Source: Desulfurococcales archaeon (GTDB taxonomy: Archaea; Thermoproteota; Thermoprotei_A; Sulfolobales; NBVN01). From it: a DNA stretch of 13,034 bases. Position 1 is the stretch's first letter; every line of letters begins with the position of its first letter. The position numbers and the translations under genes were made by a program. The DNA lies in NCBI GenBank assembly GCA_026986255.1, contig JALSOX010000015.1:1-13034 (forward strand), in the 5' to 3' direction. The notes below the pieces were generated by a model. It did not search any database, was not told the origin of the DNA, and was given only the letters and a program-made list of their open reading frames with translations. Positions 1-7,346 of the stretch are shown here, piece after piece.

Positions 1-2201
1 ATTTTGTCCGTACCCACGTGAATTGCTACCACGTCAATACCTTCTAAGACGTCACGTATTGAACACCTCGTGAGTAGGTTTGCCTCATGCTCTACGAAGC
101 CCTGTGTAAGTGTCTCTCCGCACCTAACGCTGATTAGTGAGGGTGCATTCGTTTCGAGTCTCAGGAGAACCTCTGCGTAGCCGTCGTTACGTACTTGAAG
201 TTTATTAATGTGCACGTGTAATTCGGGATTACGTGGTACCTTGATTAAGGAGCTCCTGCATATTATGCCTCCTTCCCTGCCCTTAGCCTTAACTATGTTA
301 AAGGTGGGGCCACCAGTAACCATGTACCTTGTGTTGCACCTGAGTCTGTACTCCTTATGCCATACGTAGTCATCATTTACTAGTTCCTCAGTTACTAGTA
401 ATGGCTCTAAACATTCTGAGACAGTTACGTTTCCTACGCCCTCAAAAACGTATCCATTACTGCATGATACCAGAAGTTTAGCTCCTTTGACGCTCTTTAC
501 CACAGTGGCTTGGTTACTTAGGTGGTTAACGAGTAAATCACTTGAACTCAGGGGGTTTTCTAGGGCGTATTTGCTTAAGTCTATTATTGACTTACCAACT
601 CTGTACGAATCCCCCCTGCCGTACCTAACGGTGACTTCGAAAGGAATTTTAGATTCACTTTCACTATAACCTAATATTTCTAAGATAAACCTGCATGAAT
701 TACTTAACGTACACTCCTTCTTCAGGTACTCCACATGATATTCTTTCAGGGAGTTACAGCTTAGTTCTAAGGAAGGCTCCTCGGGTACCGGTGACGTTAT
801 GGTTACCTCGAGTGTCGCTTTAAAGTTAAAGTTCGTTCCCCTTATATGTCCTCCTTTAAGGAACGCGCAGTCGATTACTGATACCTCGCTTAAGGTTGGT
901 TCTTTCGATACTACATGAATGTTTGATGACATGTGGTAAATAGGTAGTTTCGCGCTAAATATGACGTTACCGCTCCACCCAAGTCTTCGGGGTCTCAGCG
1001 CTACTATTGCTTTAGAACCTGCTGTTACGGCATTAACCACGGTAACTGATCCTTTTACGTCGTAACTGCTTCCGGGAGACCAAGGTTCTATCTCTACTAT
1101 TGCGTAACCATCGAAGTCCACGGAATCTCTTAGAACCTTAATTTTAGGGTTAAAGAACTCGAAAGGACTTAAAATAGCGATCCCTTCATCGACAATACAT
1201 ATCACAGGTCCCTCAGCAGTTGGTGCGCACGACTTAGCGTACGCTTCACCCATAACTCTCTTGGAGGCATTAATTACGAGGTATTTACCTTCTTTTGCTC
1301 TTGCAACGACTATGGGTTTTCTTGACGCTACTTCCTTGGATGGGGTCTCAGTGAGTTTAAATAGGGTATTCCCGTGAAGCAGATATATTCCTGTGTCGTC
1401 GGTAAGCACCGCGTCAGTGTCGTCGTAGCAGACTAAGCACCGTGGCTTGACATCCACTAGAGGTTCTAAAACACCGTTTAGGTACCTTGTCAGTAAGTTA
1501 TTCTCTATATCGAAGTAGTACTCACTGTTCCCACAACTAGTGAGTGGGGAGAGACCAGCAGGAATTGCATGGACATTATTGAATGTTACTGCGTAATGTT
1601 CTTCATTGCTACATTTAATGATACATAGCGAATCACTGCACACTGCGCTACTTGGCACGCAATTAGTTATTCGATATTCCCGGGAAATCCCCCTCAGAGG
1701 ATCGATTATTAATGCTAACGTATCTCCTCGCAGGTCGCCTGCGATTAAGGAGGTCCACGTCCCCCTAACAGTTATGACGTTCTTGATCTCCGTAAGATCT
1801 CCGCCTGTAGGGAGATATATCTTAGCGTGATCCTTGCTGGCGCATACTAACAATACCTTATCATGTACTCGAAGCACTCTTGATGCACTCCTCTCGCATC
1901 TTAACTTTTCGTTATGTCGGGTAATGACGAAGAACCCGTCTTCAGTTAACTCCACTAGAGAACCCACTACGCCTCTAAATTCATTTTCCCTAGGGTTACT
2001 GCACGCGCTTACTTTCCTTATACGTAACTCTGTTCCCTCAAGGAATACCTCGTAAAAGACTTCCTCAGGTGAGATGTCACCTGCGGGGTTTCTCACTAGA
2101 TACACGTGTCCCTGCCTGTACACCAGCGAGTATTCTACCTTCCCGAAGGGTTCTTTAGAGATTGTGCTCCACGGGATTAAATTAAGCGGCTGAGGTATCA
2201 T
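1..2201 (-). CDS. Large cysteine-rich protein of the pilus operon, partial (C-terminus outside window)
   Basis: The minus strand is open from an ATG at 2201 to the window edge (733 codons, no stop). An SD-like GAGGTGA overlaps the stop codon of the platform-protein gene, 6 nt upstream of this ATG, so the gene is probably translationally coupled as the last visible pilus gene. I do not recognise the family. No signal peptide or membrane segment is visible at the N-terminus, which starts MIPQPLNLIPWS. The sequence looks beta-rich and holds about 22 Cys, unusually many. In the C-terminal half Cys recur in pairs 15-26 residues apart (482/497, 580/597, 622/648, 694/713), suggesting beta-sandwich domains each closed by a disulfide. 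Sulfolobus ups and aap pilus clusters also contain a large protein of unknown function (UpsX/AapX) beside the E and F genes. A positional analogy is inferred; no homology is claimed. The coding call is firm, the function unknown. Confidence 0.88.
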   Translation of the reverse strand, partial: MIPQPLNLIPWSTISKEPFGKVEYSLVYRQGHVYLVRNPAGDISPEEVFYEVFLEGTELRIRKVSACSNPRENEFRGVVGSLVELTEDGFFVITRHNEKLRCERSASRVLRVHDKVLLVCASKDHAKIYLPTGGDLTEIKNVITVRGTWTSLIAGDLRGDTLALIIDPLRGISREYRITNCVPSSAVCSDSLCIIKCSNEEHYAVTFNNVHAIPAGLSPLTSCGNSEYYFDIENNLLTRYLNGVLEPLVDVKPRCLVCYDDTDAVLTDDTGIYLLHGNTLFKLTETPSKEVASRKPIVVARAKEGKYLVINASKRVMGEAYAKSCAPTAEGPVICIVDEGIAILSPFEFFNPKIKVLRDSVDFDGYAIVEIEPWSPGSSYDVKGSVTVVNAVTAGSKAIVALRPRRLGWSGNVIFSAKLPIYHMSSNIHVVSKEPTLSEVSVIDCAFLKGGHIRGTNFNFKATLEVTITSPVPEEPSLELSCNSLKEYHVEYLKKECTLSNSCRFILEILGYSESESKIPFEVTVRYGRGDSYRVGKSIIDLSKYALENPLSSSDLLVNHLSNQATVVKSVKGAKLLVSCSNGYVFEGVGNVTVSECLEPLLVTEELVNDDYVWHKEYRLRCNTRYMVTGGPTFNIVKAKGREGGIICRSSLIKVPRNPELHVHINKLQVRNDGYAEVLLRLETNAPSLISVRCGETLTQGFVEHEANLLTRCSIRDVLEGIDVVAIHVGTDK

Positions 2202-2207
2202 CCTAGA

Positions 2208-3758
2208 TCACCTCAGCAGGAACGCTAGTTCAATGCAAACCGCTCCAGGAAGTAAGGTATTAGTTACCTTGCCAAAGATTACGTAGGACGCGTAACTTGA
2301 GTAGATCAGTGACGATGCAATGATATATAACGTTGTTAATGATGATACTGAGGCGCTTCCAAGCGCCCCAACGTAATTAAGTATCAGGGGTAATGCAAGC
2401 GCCAGTATAGCAACCATGGCGTTTGATGATAAGGAGAGCTTGAACCCCCTAAGCATCTCGGTTACGAGGTTTCGTAACTTCATTAAGTTCTCCCTATTAA
2501 GGGTACCATACGTTAGCCCCTTCATTATGGTGTACATAGTAAACTTAGTTATCCATAACCTAGCGTCGCTGAGGACACTATGATACGCAGACAACAGGTT
2601 AACCTTACTTAATTCCTTGAAAACCCTGTAATTGGTTCGACTAAGCGCTTCCTTAACTATTGCTAGGGCATTACCGATACTCAAAGGCGCCTCTATGATA
2701 GTCAGTAGGACGTTGGAAAGTTGGCGTGCCTCGTAAACAGCGTTAACCATGCTTGAAACCTGGAATAATCCTAGGGCAGTTAAAGTAATCCCTAATGGGA
2801 TTAAGTATGGAAGCAATACGCGTACTTCACCGCCCTGCTCTAGTATCGCAGTAACGCACTTAAATATGAGAATAATGATTACGGCTGCCACAGCAGCTAG
2901 GCATTTGCGTGGTAATTTCCTAAAGAATATCTCAAAATGCTTTGGTGCGCGTGGAGTAACCAAAAAGAACATAGGGCAAAGCATTAACGTCATGGTCAGT
3001 GCCTTAGTAACTACCTCACCACCCATTAGCGCGCTTAATGCGAGAATAATTGGAGGAACGTAACCCAAAAGCACGGCGAATAGTATGGACACCGTAGCCC
3101 TAAACTTCACTCTATTCAGGCTATCCACCTTTAACTCCTCAAGAAGTTCCCCACCCTTCTCTTTTAGCCAAGCCTTAACTATTCCTAGGCTCTGAGCGAA
3201 AACGAAGTCACTTAATATGTTACCAACGAATCTTGATTTGATCCACTTACTATACAGGTGCACGACCTCGGATGTAGTCATTAACTTCCGCAATCTCCTT
3301 AACAACACGGATTCCCTCGATAATTGGTTAAAAATCTCATGTAGGTTTCCAAGCGATGTTAAGTCGTCAATTACGTTGGGTGACGCTGATGCTATAACGG
3401 ACTCCGAAATTATGAAGTACTTCATCTCCTCCTCAATTCTCCTGGCCCGTGCACGTGCTTTAGCTAACAGGTAAAGGATGTAAAGCATGGGGGTGAGTAA
3501 CAGTGAGGAGGCAAGCAATTCGAGAATGGCGTTAAACGCATGCGGGAACGTACTGATTGACGCGTTTAGAACGAGTTTATCCATAGCGATTATGAAGCCT
3601 CCAATTAATGTGGGAAATAGTATTCTCAGCAGTAAGTTTTTGTTCTCATTGTTCGTCATTGATAATCTCATGCCAGCCTGAACTCTAAGGGTATACATGA
3701 CTGAGAGGTAACTGTTCAATAACTTCATGAAGTGCTTCATCAGGGGCCTCATGAACAT
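2208..3758 (-). CDS. Type IV pilus assembly membrane protein (TadC/UpsF/ArlJ-like, T2SF family)
   Basis: This is a 516-residue polytopic inner-membrane platform protein, the partner that the assembly ATPase acts on to extrude pilin subunits. About eight hydrophobic segments are visible: roughly residues 42-64, 75-100, 215-245, 252-270, 283-305, 315-340, 445-468 and 470-495. Large charged cytoplasmic stretches lie between them (about 100-215 and 340-440), as in archaeal FlaJ/ArlJ and UpsF. The length is typical for these archaeal forms. A strong SD GGAGGT lies about 9 nt before the ATG, and the start is only 2 nt after the ATPase stop codon, which fixes the start and shows operon structure. 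Assignment rests on topology and gene order more than on a recognised motif. It belongs to a pilus, not an archaellum, as far as seen: no other arl genes are in view. Confidence 0.85.
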   Translation of the reverse strand: MFMRPLMKHFMKLLNSYLSVMYTLRVQAGMRLSMTNNENKNLLLRILFPTLIGGFIIAMDKLVLNASISTFPHAFNAILELLASSLLLTPMLYILYLLAKARARARRIEEEMKYFIISESVIASASPNVIDDLTSLGNLHEIFNQLSRESVLLRRLRKLMTTSEVVHLYSKWIKSRFVGNILSDFVFAQSLGIVKAWLKEKGGELLEELKVDSLNRVKFRATVSILFAVLLGYVPPIILALSALMGGEVVTKALTMTLMLCPMFFLVTPRAPKHFEIFFRKLPRKCLAAVAAVIIILIFKCVTAILEQGGEVRVLLPYLIPLGITLTALGLFQVSSMVNAVYEARQLSNVLLTIIEAPLSIGNALAIVKEALSRTNYRVFKELSKVNLLSAYHSVLSDARLWITKFTMYTIMKGLTYGTLNRENLMKLRNLVTEMLRGFKLSLSSNAMVAILALALPLILNYVGALGSASVSSLTTLYIIASSLIYSSYASYVIFGKVTNTLLPGAVCIELAFLLR

Positions 3759-3760
3759 TT

Positions 3761-5110
3761 CTAGCTTACCTCCGCGGTTCTGTTAATCTTGACATAGAGG
3801 TTTACAGGGGATTTACTGGAGCTAATCCCGTTAATCTTCCGTAGCCTCGTCAGTAAGACATCGTAGGTTACGTTCTCGCCATACTCGTATATCCTGTTTA
3901 ACGTAACGGAATCCTCACCTTTATCATAGATCGGTTCGTCTATGGCAACTACGGCTCTTCTAAGTCCGTTTTTCACTACGTAGTTTAGTGTGACTATTAA
4001 GTTAAACATGGCCACCTGCTGCGCTGTCAGATTTATTGGGGGCGACGTCAGCCTCATTATGGCTTCCTCAGCGGAGCCTCCATGAAAAGTTGTCAATCCA
4101 CCCATCCCCATGTTCATTGCTTGAACGAGCACTCTGGCCTCTGCGCCTCTAGTTTCACCTATAACAATGAACCGGTTAACGGATGAGCGAAGAGCTGCTT
4201 TAGTTAAGGTCATCTGGTCGAACTCTATGGAGCTACCATTAGCTATGCGGTACGTCGGCGTGACATACCTGACCCAGCAACTTCCCTGTGGAGGGTCTAT
4301 TTCCGGGGTATCCTCTATAATAGCTACTTTCCAATCATGCGGAATTAAATCATAGAGTATCGCGCGTAGTAAAGTCGTCTTACCCGAGCCTGGAGGGCCC
4401 ACTATTAGTATTGAGCCGCGCTTCATTATTATGTCCTGTAAAAGTAGCGCTATGTCTCGTGTCAACATGCCGTTACTTACTAGTTCCTTCACTCTAACTA
4501 GCGTGCTTGACTTCTTCTTCCTTATTACGATCTCACCTTTACCGTCCGCTACATCTGGGTGTACTAAGTGGATCCTGTGTCCGCCGTCACTTTCAGGGAG
4601 GTTAGCATCAACTATCGGGGTAGCCCTGCTTATGAGCTTGCCTGCTTTTTCAGCAAGCAAATTCATGTACTCTAGAAATTCAAACATGTCCTTTATAACT
4701 ATGTTAGTCCTGATGTAGTCGGCGTGTGGATCACGTGAAACTATGTATGAATGCCTGACCCAGACATTACCCGGGCCAACTATTGAGATATCCTCAACGT
4801 ATGGGTCGTCTATCAGCACCTGGAGTTTCTTGTATTTAAGCTCTTTCCGAAACGCATAAGCGATATTAGCCTCAGGCAACTTTCCTTTCTTGCGTGTTTT
4901 TAGGAACCTTATGGCGGTCTTCACAAGGGAGTACATGTCGTTGTCACTATCTTCACTACCCATGATTATTACCTCAATGTTTTTCCGGATCTCCTTCCTA
5001 GCGTCTTCGACTTCCTGCTCCCTGACAACATATTGGAAGGATCCCTCAGTGTCCCTGACTATGGTTATCTTGGCTGTCCCAACCCTATATTCTACAATAA
5101 TTTCCGTCAT
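3761..5110 (-). CDS. Type IV pilus assembly ATPase (GspE/VirB11 superfamily, UpsE/TadA-like)
   Basis: This is the cytoplasmic hexameric secretion ATPase that powers pilus assembly. From the ATG at 5110 it has 449 residues. The N-terminal domain (about 1-215) precedes the ATPase core. Walker A GPPGSGKT lies near residue 238, the Asp box IIEDTPE about 25 residues later, Walker B FIVIGETRG near 312 and the His box TTFHGGS near 340. All catalytic motifs look intact. An upstream TTG at 5128 would add six residues. I prefer the ATG because GGGTGG lies 6 nt before it. The downstream platform-protein gene begins 2 nt after the stop. Upstream is a 48-nt A+T-rich gap to the pilin gene, with a possible terminator and second promoter. 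It could be a general type II/IV secretion ATPase, but the neighbouring class III pilin makes a pilus the clear reading. Confidence 0.95.
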   Translation of the reverse strand: MTEIIVEYRVGTAKITIVRDTEGSFQYVVREQEVEDARKEIRKNIEVIIMGSEDSDNDMYSLVKTAIRFLKTRKKGKLPEANIAYAFRKELKYKKLQVLIDDPYVEDISIVGPGNVWVRHSYIVSRDPHADYIRTNIVIKDMFEFLEYMNLLAEKAGKLISRATPIVDANLPESDGGHRIHLVHPDVADGKGEIVIRKKKSSTLVRVKELVSNGMLTRDIALLLQDIIMKRGSILIVGPPGSGKTTLLRAILYDLIPHDWKVAIIEDTPEIDPPQGSCWVRYVTPTYRIANGSSIEFDQMTLTKAALRSSVNRFIVIGETRGAEARVLVQAMNMGMGGLTTFHGGSAEEAIMRLTSPPINLTAQQVAMFNLIVTLNYVVKNGLRRAVVAIDEPIYDKGEDSVTLNRIYEYGENVTYDVLLTRLRKINGISSSKSPVNLYVKINRTAEVS

Positions 5111-5116
5111 TACTCG

Positions 5117-5122
5117 CCACCC
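5117..5122 (-). promoter_or_regulatory. Shine-Dalgarno site of the pilus ATPase
   Basis: GGGTGG on the minus strand ends 6 nt before the ATG at 5110. This decides in favour of that ATG over the upstream in-frame TTG at 5128. Confidence 0.6.
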
Positions 5123-5127
5123 TGTCA

Positions 5128-5150
5128 AATAAATATTAATATTTTAAATT
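5128..5150 (-). promoter_or_regulatory. Candidate internal promoter for the pilus ATPase gene
   Basis: The pilin-ATPase gap is almost pure A+T. On the minus strand it contains TTTAAAAT (5148-5141) and a further AT box nearer the gene. A TATA centre near 5145 would start transcription about 5119, just upstream of the ATPase Shine-Dalgarno. It may give the assembly genes a promoter separate from that of the abundant pilin. Composition alone supports this. Confidence 0.35.
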
Positions 5151-5157
5151 ACAAAAA
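5151..5157 (-). terminator. Candidate U-tract terminator after the pilin gene
   Basis: A run of five T on the minus strand lies about 20 nt after the pilin stop codon, followed by more A+T-rich sequence. Archaeal termination commonly occurs at such U-tracts. Partial readthrough into the ATPase gene would give more pilin than machinery mRNA. No hairpin was found. Confidence 0.3.
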
Positions 5158-5176
5158 TACATTTGCTTTTGAGATA

Positions 5177-5638
5177 TTATGCAACATTTATATTTAGTGT
5201 TTCTCCTTTATTCGTGTTTAGATTCTCCAGAGTTAGTACTATTGTTTTTACGGTAGCTTTCGTAGGTACTATAACGCTTAATATGGTGGTGGTGCCTGGT
5301 TGCAGTACGTTAAGATTTGACGCGACATTAACGGTTACTTCTTTAACTATTGACCCGTTAGCAAGTATAGCTTTAGCCCCTATCGATGTTAGTGAGTAGT
5401 TGTAGCTACCACTGTTCCTAACACGTATGACGAATACTTGGCCTGTAGCTGATACTGACTTCGATACTAGTACACCGCTCACTTGGGGCGTTGCTGTGTA
5501 CGAGCTCATCCTAGATGCTTGAGAGCCTAGCCATCCCTGCAGTGCTAAGGCAACAGGTATTGCGATAGCTACTAACGCCAATATTACCACCAGATCACTT
5601 ACACCCTTCTTCAAGATCCAGCGGGATTTGTTTCGCAT
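5177..5638 (-). CDS. Archaeal type IV pilin (class III signal peptide)
   Basis: This is a 153-residue pilin precursor. The N-terminus carries the class III signal: a basic leader with KKG at residues 10-12, then a long hydrophobic helix (about 13-34, VSDLVVILALVAIAIPVAL). Prepilin peptidase (PibD/ArlK type) should cut after Gly12, leaving about 141 residues with the helix forming the pilus core. The rest is Ser/Thr/Val-rich and beta-like with no Cys. Two N-glycosylation sequons (NYS, NGS) are visible, in keeping with glycosylated crenarchaeal pili. GGGGGT lies 6 nt before the ATG. It is the first gene of the pilus operon and is divergent from the winged-helix gene. Only one pilin gene is visible, whereas Sulfolobus ups and aap clusters carry two. 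Confidence 0.93.
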   Translation of the reverse strand: MRNKSRWILKKGVSDLVVILALVAIAIPVALALQGWLGSQASRMSSYTATPQVSGVLVSKSVSATGQVFVIRVRNSGSYNYSLTSIGAKAILANGSIVKEVTVNVASNLNVLQPGTTTILSVIVPTKATVKTIVLTLENLNTNKGETLNINVA

Positions 5639-5663
5639 AGGTTTACCCCCATCAAACTCGCTA

Positions 5664-5672
5664 GTTTAAAAA
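5664..5672 (-). promoter_or_regulatory. TATA-like box upstream of the pilin gene
   Basis: The minus strand reads TTTTTAAAC about 30 nt before the pilin ATG. Starting from it would leave almost no leader and would exclude the Shine-Dalgarno. The A+T box at 5695-5702, read on this strand as TATTTAA, would give a leader of about 35 nt and is an alternative. Confidence 0.4.
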
Positions 5673-5680
5673 GAGTTCTG

Positions 5681-5696
5681 AAGGGGTTCCGCCCTT
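5681..5696. promoter_or_regulatory. Inverted repeat between divergent promoters (candidate operator)
   Basis: AAGGG (5681-5685) and CCCTT (5692-5696) form a short dyad with a 6-nt spacer, in the middle of the 88-nt gap between the pilin gene and the divergent winged-helix gene. It abuts the AT box at 5695-5702. This would be a natural site for the winged-helix protein or another regulator. The arms are only 5 bp, so chance is possible. Confidence 0.3.
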
Positions 5697-5702
5697 AAAT
5701 AT
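5695..5702 (+). promoter_or_regulatory. TATA box of the winged-helix gene
   Basis: TTAAATAT is centred 28 nt before the GTG at 5727. This predicts an RNA starting within 2-3 nt of the start codon, so the gene is probably leaderless. No Shine-Dalgarno is present. The element is close to symmetric and might also serve the pilin gene on the other strand. Confidence 0.45.
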
Positions 5703-5726
5703 TGACTAAAGTCCAGTTCACCAACG

Positions 5727-6056
5727 GTGTTGCGAATGAGGGAGTTTCGCAGGAGGCTCAAGGCAATAATTGAGGCTATGGTTGGAAGGGTTGTTACGCC
5801 CGGTGATGTAGTTGCCGCAACCGGCCTACCTAGGTACGAAGTTCTAGCTACGTTCCACGTTCTTGAAACCCTAGGACTCATAGAGATTATTCTAGAAAAA
5901 GGGAATTACAGAGTGTATAAGTTAACAAAGCTCGGACTTAAGTTACTACGGGCATTAGAGAGTGCCAACTCGGTGTTAATCGACGTAGTTACTGACGATT
6001 CCTCCGAGACGCCAACATCGATTCATGAAAGTGCCGGGGAAGTTGTTGAGGCTTAA
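5727..6056 (+). CDS. Small winged-helix (wHTH) DNA-binding protein
   Basis: This is a 109-residue protein with a MarR/ArsR-like fold. A helix rich in Arg (about 4-18) is followed by a helix-turn-helix (TPGDVVAATGLPRYEVLATFH, about 23-43), a third helix ending LGLIEI, a beta wing (ILEKGNYRVYKLT, about 55-67) and a dimer-type helix LGLKLLRALESA. The C-terminal 25 residues are acidic and Ser/Thr-rich. The start is GTG at 5727, placed by TATA spacing; ATG at 5736 (residue 4) is an alternative. It is divergent from the pilus operon, with 88 nt between them, so local regulation of pilus expression is a reasonable but unproven inference. No effector-binding domain is visible. The 3' end overlaps the next ORF by up to 32 nt. 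Confidence 0.82.
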   Translation: MLRMREFRRRLKAIIEAMVGRVVTPGDVVAATGLPRYEVLATFHVLETLGLIEIILEKGNYRVYKLTKLGLKLLRALESANSVLIDVVTDDSSETPTSIHESAGEVVEA

Positions 6057-6513
6057 TCAGCGAGGTAACTCCTCATTCACCACTCAGCTAAAGCCGGTCT
6101 CATCACATACCAAAATACCGTGCCCAGGGGAAATAAAGTTGCGGGAATATCCGGGAAGAAAAGCCAGGTACGACTCAATAAGGATGGACCTCAGAGCGCT
6201 GGCTCAGCAATACAGAGAGGAGAGTAAGACTTTAAGGAAGTGTGTTAAGTGCTTTACCGAGATTAAAAGGGAATTCATTAACATACGGGGACGGGAGACC
6301 GAGAACAGCGTCAGTGAAAGTCTTCAGGGTATCGGCTTAACGTTCCTTTGCTTCCCTGCAGACCCAACGGGTGTAACCTACGTAATCGGCGCCACGACTT
6401 ACGGCATTGGCCATCTCCTGAGGTCTGTGGAGAGGCGTCGCATGGGTGTAAGAGACGTTATGAGGATGTATAGGAAGTTGGGTCTCGAGCTAAGGTACGT
6501 ACTAGAAGTATGA
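6025..6513 (+). CDS. Uncharacterised protein with one hydrophobic segment
   Basis: This is up to 162 residues and I do not recognise the family. Two regions differ. The first 53 residues are polar and low in predicted structure. From Met54 (ATG at 6184) there is an amphipathic, possibly coiled helix (MDLRALAQQYREESKTLRK), a CVKC pair near residues 73-76, a hydrophobic stretch of about 30 residues (LTFLCFPADP to GIGHLL) and a basic tail that opens RRRMG. This suggests a small protein with one or two short membrane passes. The listed start overlaps the winged-helix gene by 32 nt and has no Shine-Dalgarno, so the ATG at 6184 may be the true start, giving 109 residues. It may share a transcript with the winged-helix gene. 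Coding is likely, function unknown. Confidence 0.6.
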   Translation: MKVPGKLLRLNQRGNSSFTTQLKPVSSHTKIPCPGEIKLREYPGRKARYDSIRMDLRALAQQYREESKTLRKCVKCFTEIKREFINIRGRETENSVSESLQGIGLTFLCFPADPTGVTYVIGATTYGIGHLLRSVERRRMGVRDVMRMYRKLGLELRYVLEV

Positions 6514-6514
6514 G

Positions 6515-6522
6515 TATATATG
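6515..6522 (+). promoter_or_regulatory. TATA box of the DUF123 gene
   Basis: TATATATG directly follows the stop codon of the preceding gene. It predicts a start of transcription near 6544 and a leader of about 25 nt to the GTG at 6569, long enough to hold the AGGT just before the start. Confidence 0.4.
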
Positions 6523-6568
6523 AGTATACAAGGAAGAAGGAAGTATAACGGCGAGGATCAGGTACGCG

Positions 6569-7057
6569 GTGACATTGAATACCAGATGCGCAGGTTACGT
6601 ACTGCTAATTCATTGCCCCAATAACATTGTTATGCGGGTCGGTAGCTTAGGGGAAACTAGCCTATGCAGAGGTATGTACCTGTATGTAGGGTCAGCAAAC
6701 ATAAGGAACCCTATCACTCGTGTTATAAGGCACTTTAGCAAGGGCAAGAAAATGCACTGGCATGTAGATTACTTAACTGAGAAGTGTGTTCCTTTCTTAG
6801 CATCGCTTTGCTTTGGTCGAGGGGAAGACTACCTCTATGATTTGTTAGTCTCGCTCGATGAGGTTAAGCCCGCCGTTTTAGGTTTCGGGTCATCAGATAA
6901 AGTTCTTCATAAGACACATCTGTTTAAGTTGCTTACCGAAGACTCGACAGCAATAATTCCTTTAATTGACGCATTAGTTAAAACCTGCAACCGTGTTGAA
7001 GTAATTAGTGTCTCTGACAGGTTTTGCTTCAGTCGAGTTTTACGAGGCCAACTTTAG
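6569..7057 (+). CDS. DUF123 (GIY-YIG-like nuclease fold) domain protein
   Basis: This is a 162-residue stand-alone DUF123 protein (Pfam PF01986). The family is related to GIY-YIG nucleases and in archaea is found alone or fused to DNA-repair enzymes such as endonuclease III. Visible family features are the N-terminal GYVLLIHC, then RVGSLGE, CRGMYLYVGSA (about 33-44) with the YVGSA core, RVIRHFSKGKK (about 51-61) and the characteristic HWHVDYL (63-69). The GTG at 6569 is chosen because the conserved domain begins within 10 residues and no nearer upstream start fits. AGGT lies 5 nt before it. It appears to be a one-gene unit with its own TATA box. Its last 29 nt overlap the 3' end of the convergent PqqD-like gene. 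Seven Cys are present. The biochemical activity of single-domain members is not established. Confidence 0.9.
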   Translation: MTLNTRCAGYVLLIHCPNNIVMRVGSLGETSLCRGMYLYVGSANIRNPITRVIRHFSKGKKMHWHVDYLTEKCVPFLASLCFGRGEDYLYDLLVSLDEVKPAVLGFGSSDKVLHKTHLFKLLTEDSTAIIPLIDALVKTCNRVEVISVSDRFCFSRVLRGQL

Positions 7058-7340
7058 CTAATTCGTTCAGTATTATGGTTATTGGGGGCTTCAGTTCGTC
7101 CTCGCTCATAGCGGTTTCGGGATCTGCGCTTAGTTCTTTGCTTAATCCCTTGACTATCTCTTCCACGGTCTTCTCCCCGGAGCATTGCATCCACACATAA
7201 TATGCCCCTGCCGTTAACGTGTATGCTCTGTTCTCGTCTAGGGCAACTATGAAGTTATCATTCTCCATACCTAAGCTAATCCCCTGTCTCCTCGGCTTTA
7301 GGTTCTTTATCTCGTCATAACTCAGATCGTTCTCACTCAT
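7029..7340 (-). CDS. PqqD-family (RiPP-recognition-element-like) protein
   Basis: This is a 103-residue protein with the PqqD fold (PF05402). A beta-hairpin unit, NFIVALDENRAYTLTAGAYY (about 29-48), matches the family pattern of a phrase like 'x-x-hh-x-D-x-x-x-x-x-x-hN-x-x-A-x-x-hW' and ends in VWMQC. It is followed by EKTVEEIVKGL and a C-terminal helix, ITIILNELAKVGLV, that complete a small winged-helix-like domain. PqqD proteins bind precursor peptides in peptide-modification pathways, but stand-alone archaeal homologues exist with no known partner, and no radical SAM or precursor gene is visible here. The ATG is 6 nt after the SSB stop, and its GGTGA Shine-Dalgarno overlaps that stop, so translation is probably coupled to SSB. 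A role near DNA metabolism is inferred from that only. Confidence 0.82.
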   Translation of the reverse strand: MSENDLSYDEIKNLKPRRQGISLGMENDNFIVALDENRAYTLTAGAYYVWMQCSGEKTVEEIVKGLSKELSADPETAMSEDELKPPITIILNELAKVGLVKLD

Positions 7341-7346
7341 TACGCG

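Noticed and set aside
340..400. ATGATGA resembling a C box of a C/D sRNA on the minus strand
   Set aside because: No D box (CTGA) at a suitable distance and it lies inside a clear coding frame.
1606..2055. Plus-strand ORFs of 73-74 residues, and similar ones within 2749-5399
   Set aside because: They are antisense to strong minus-strand genes and have no family features.
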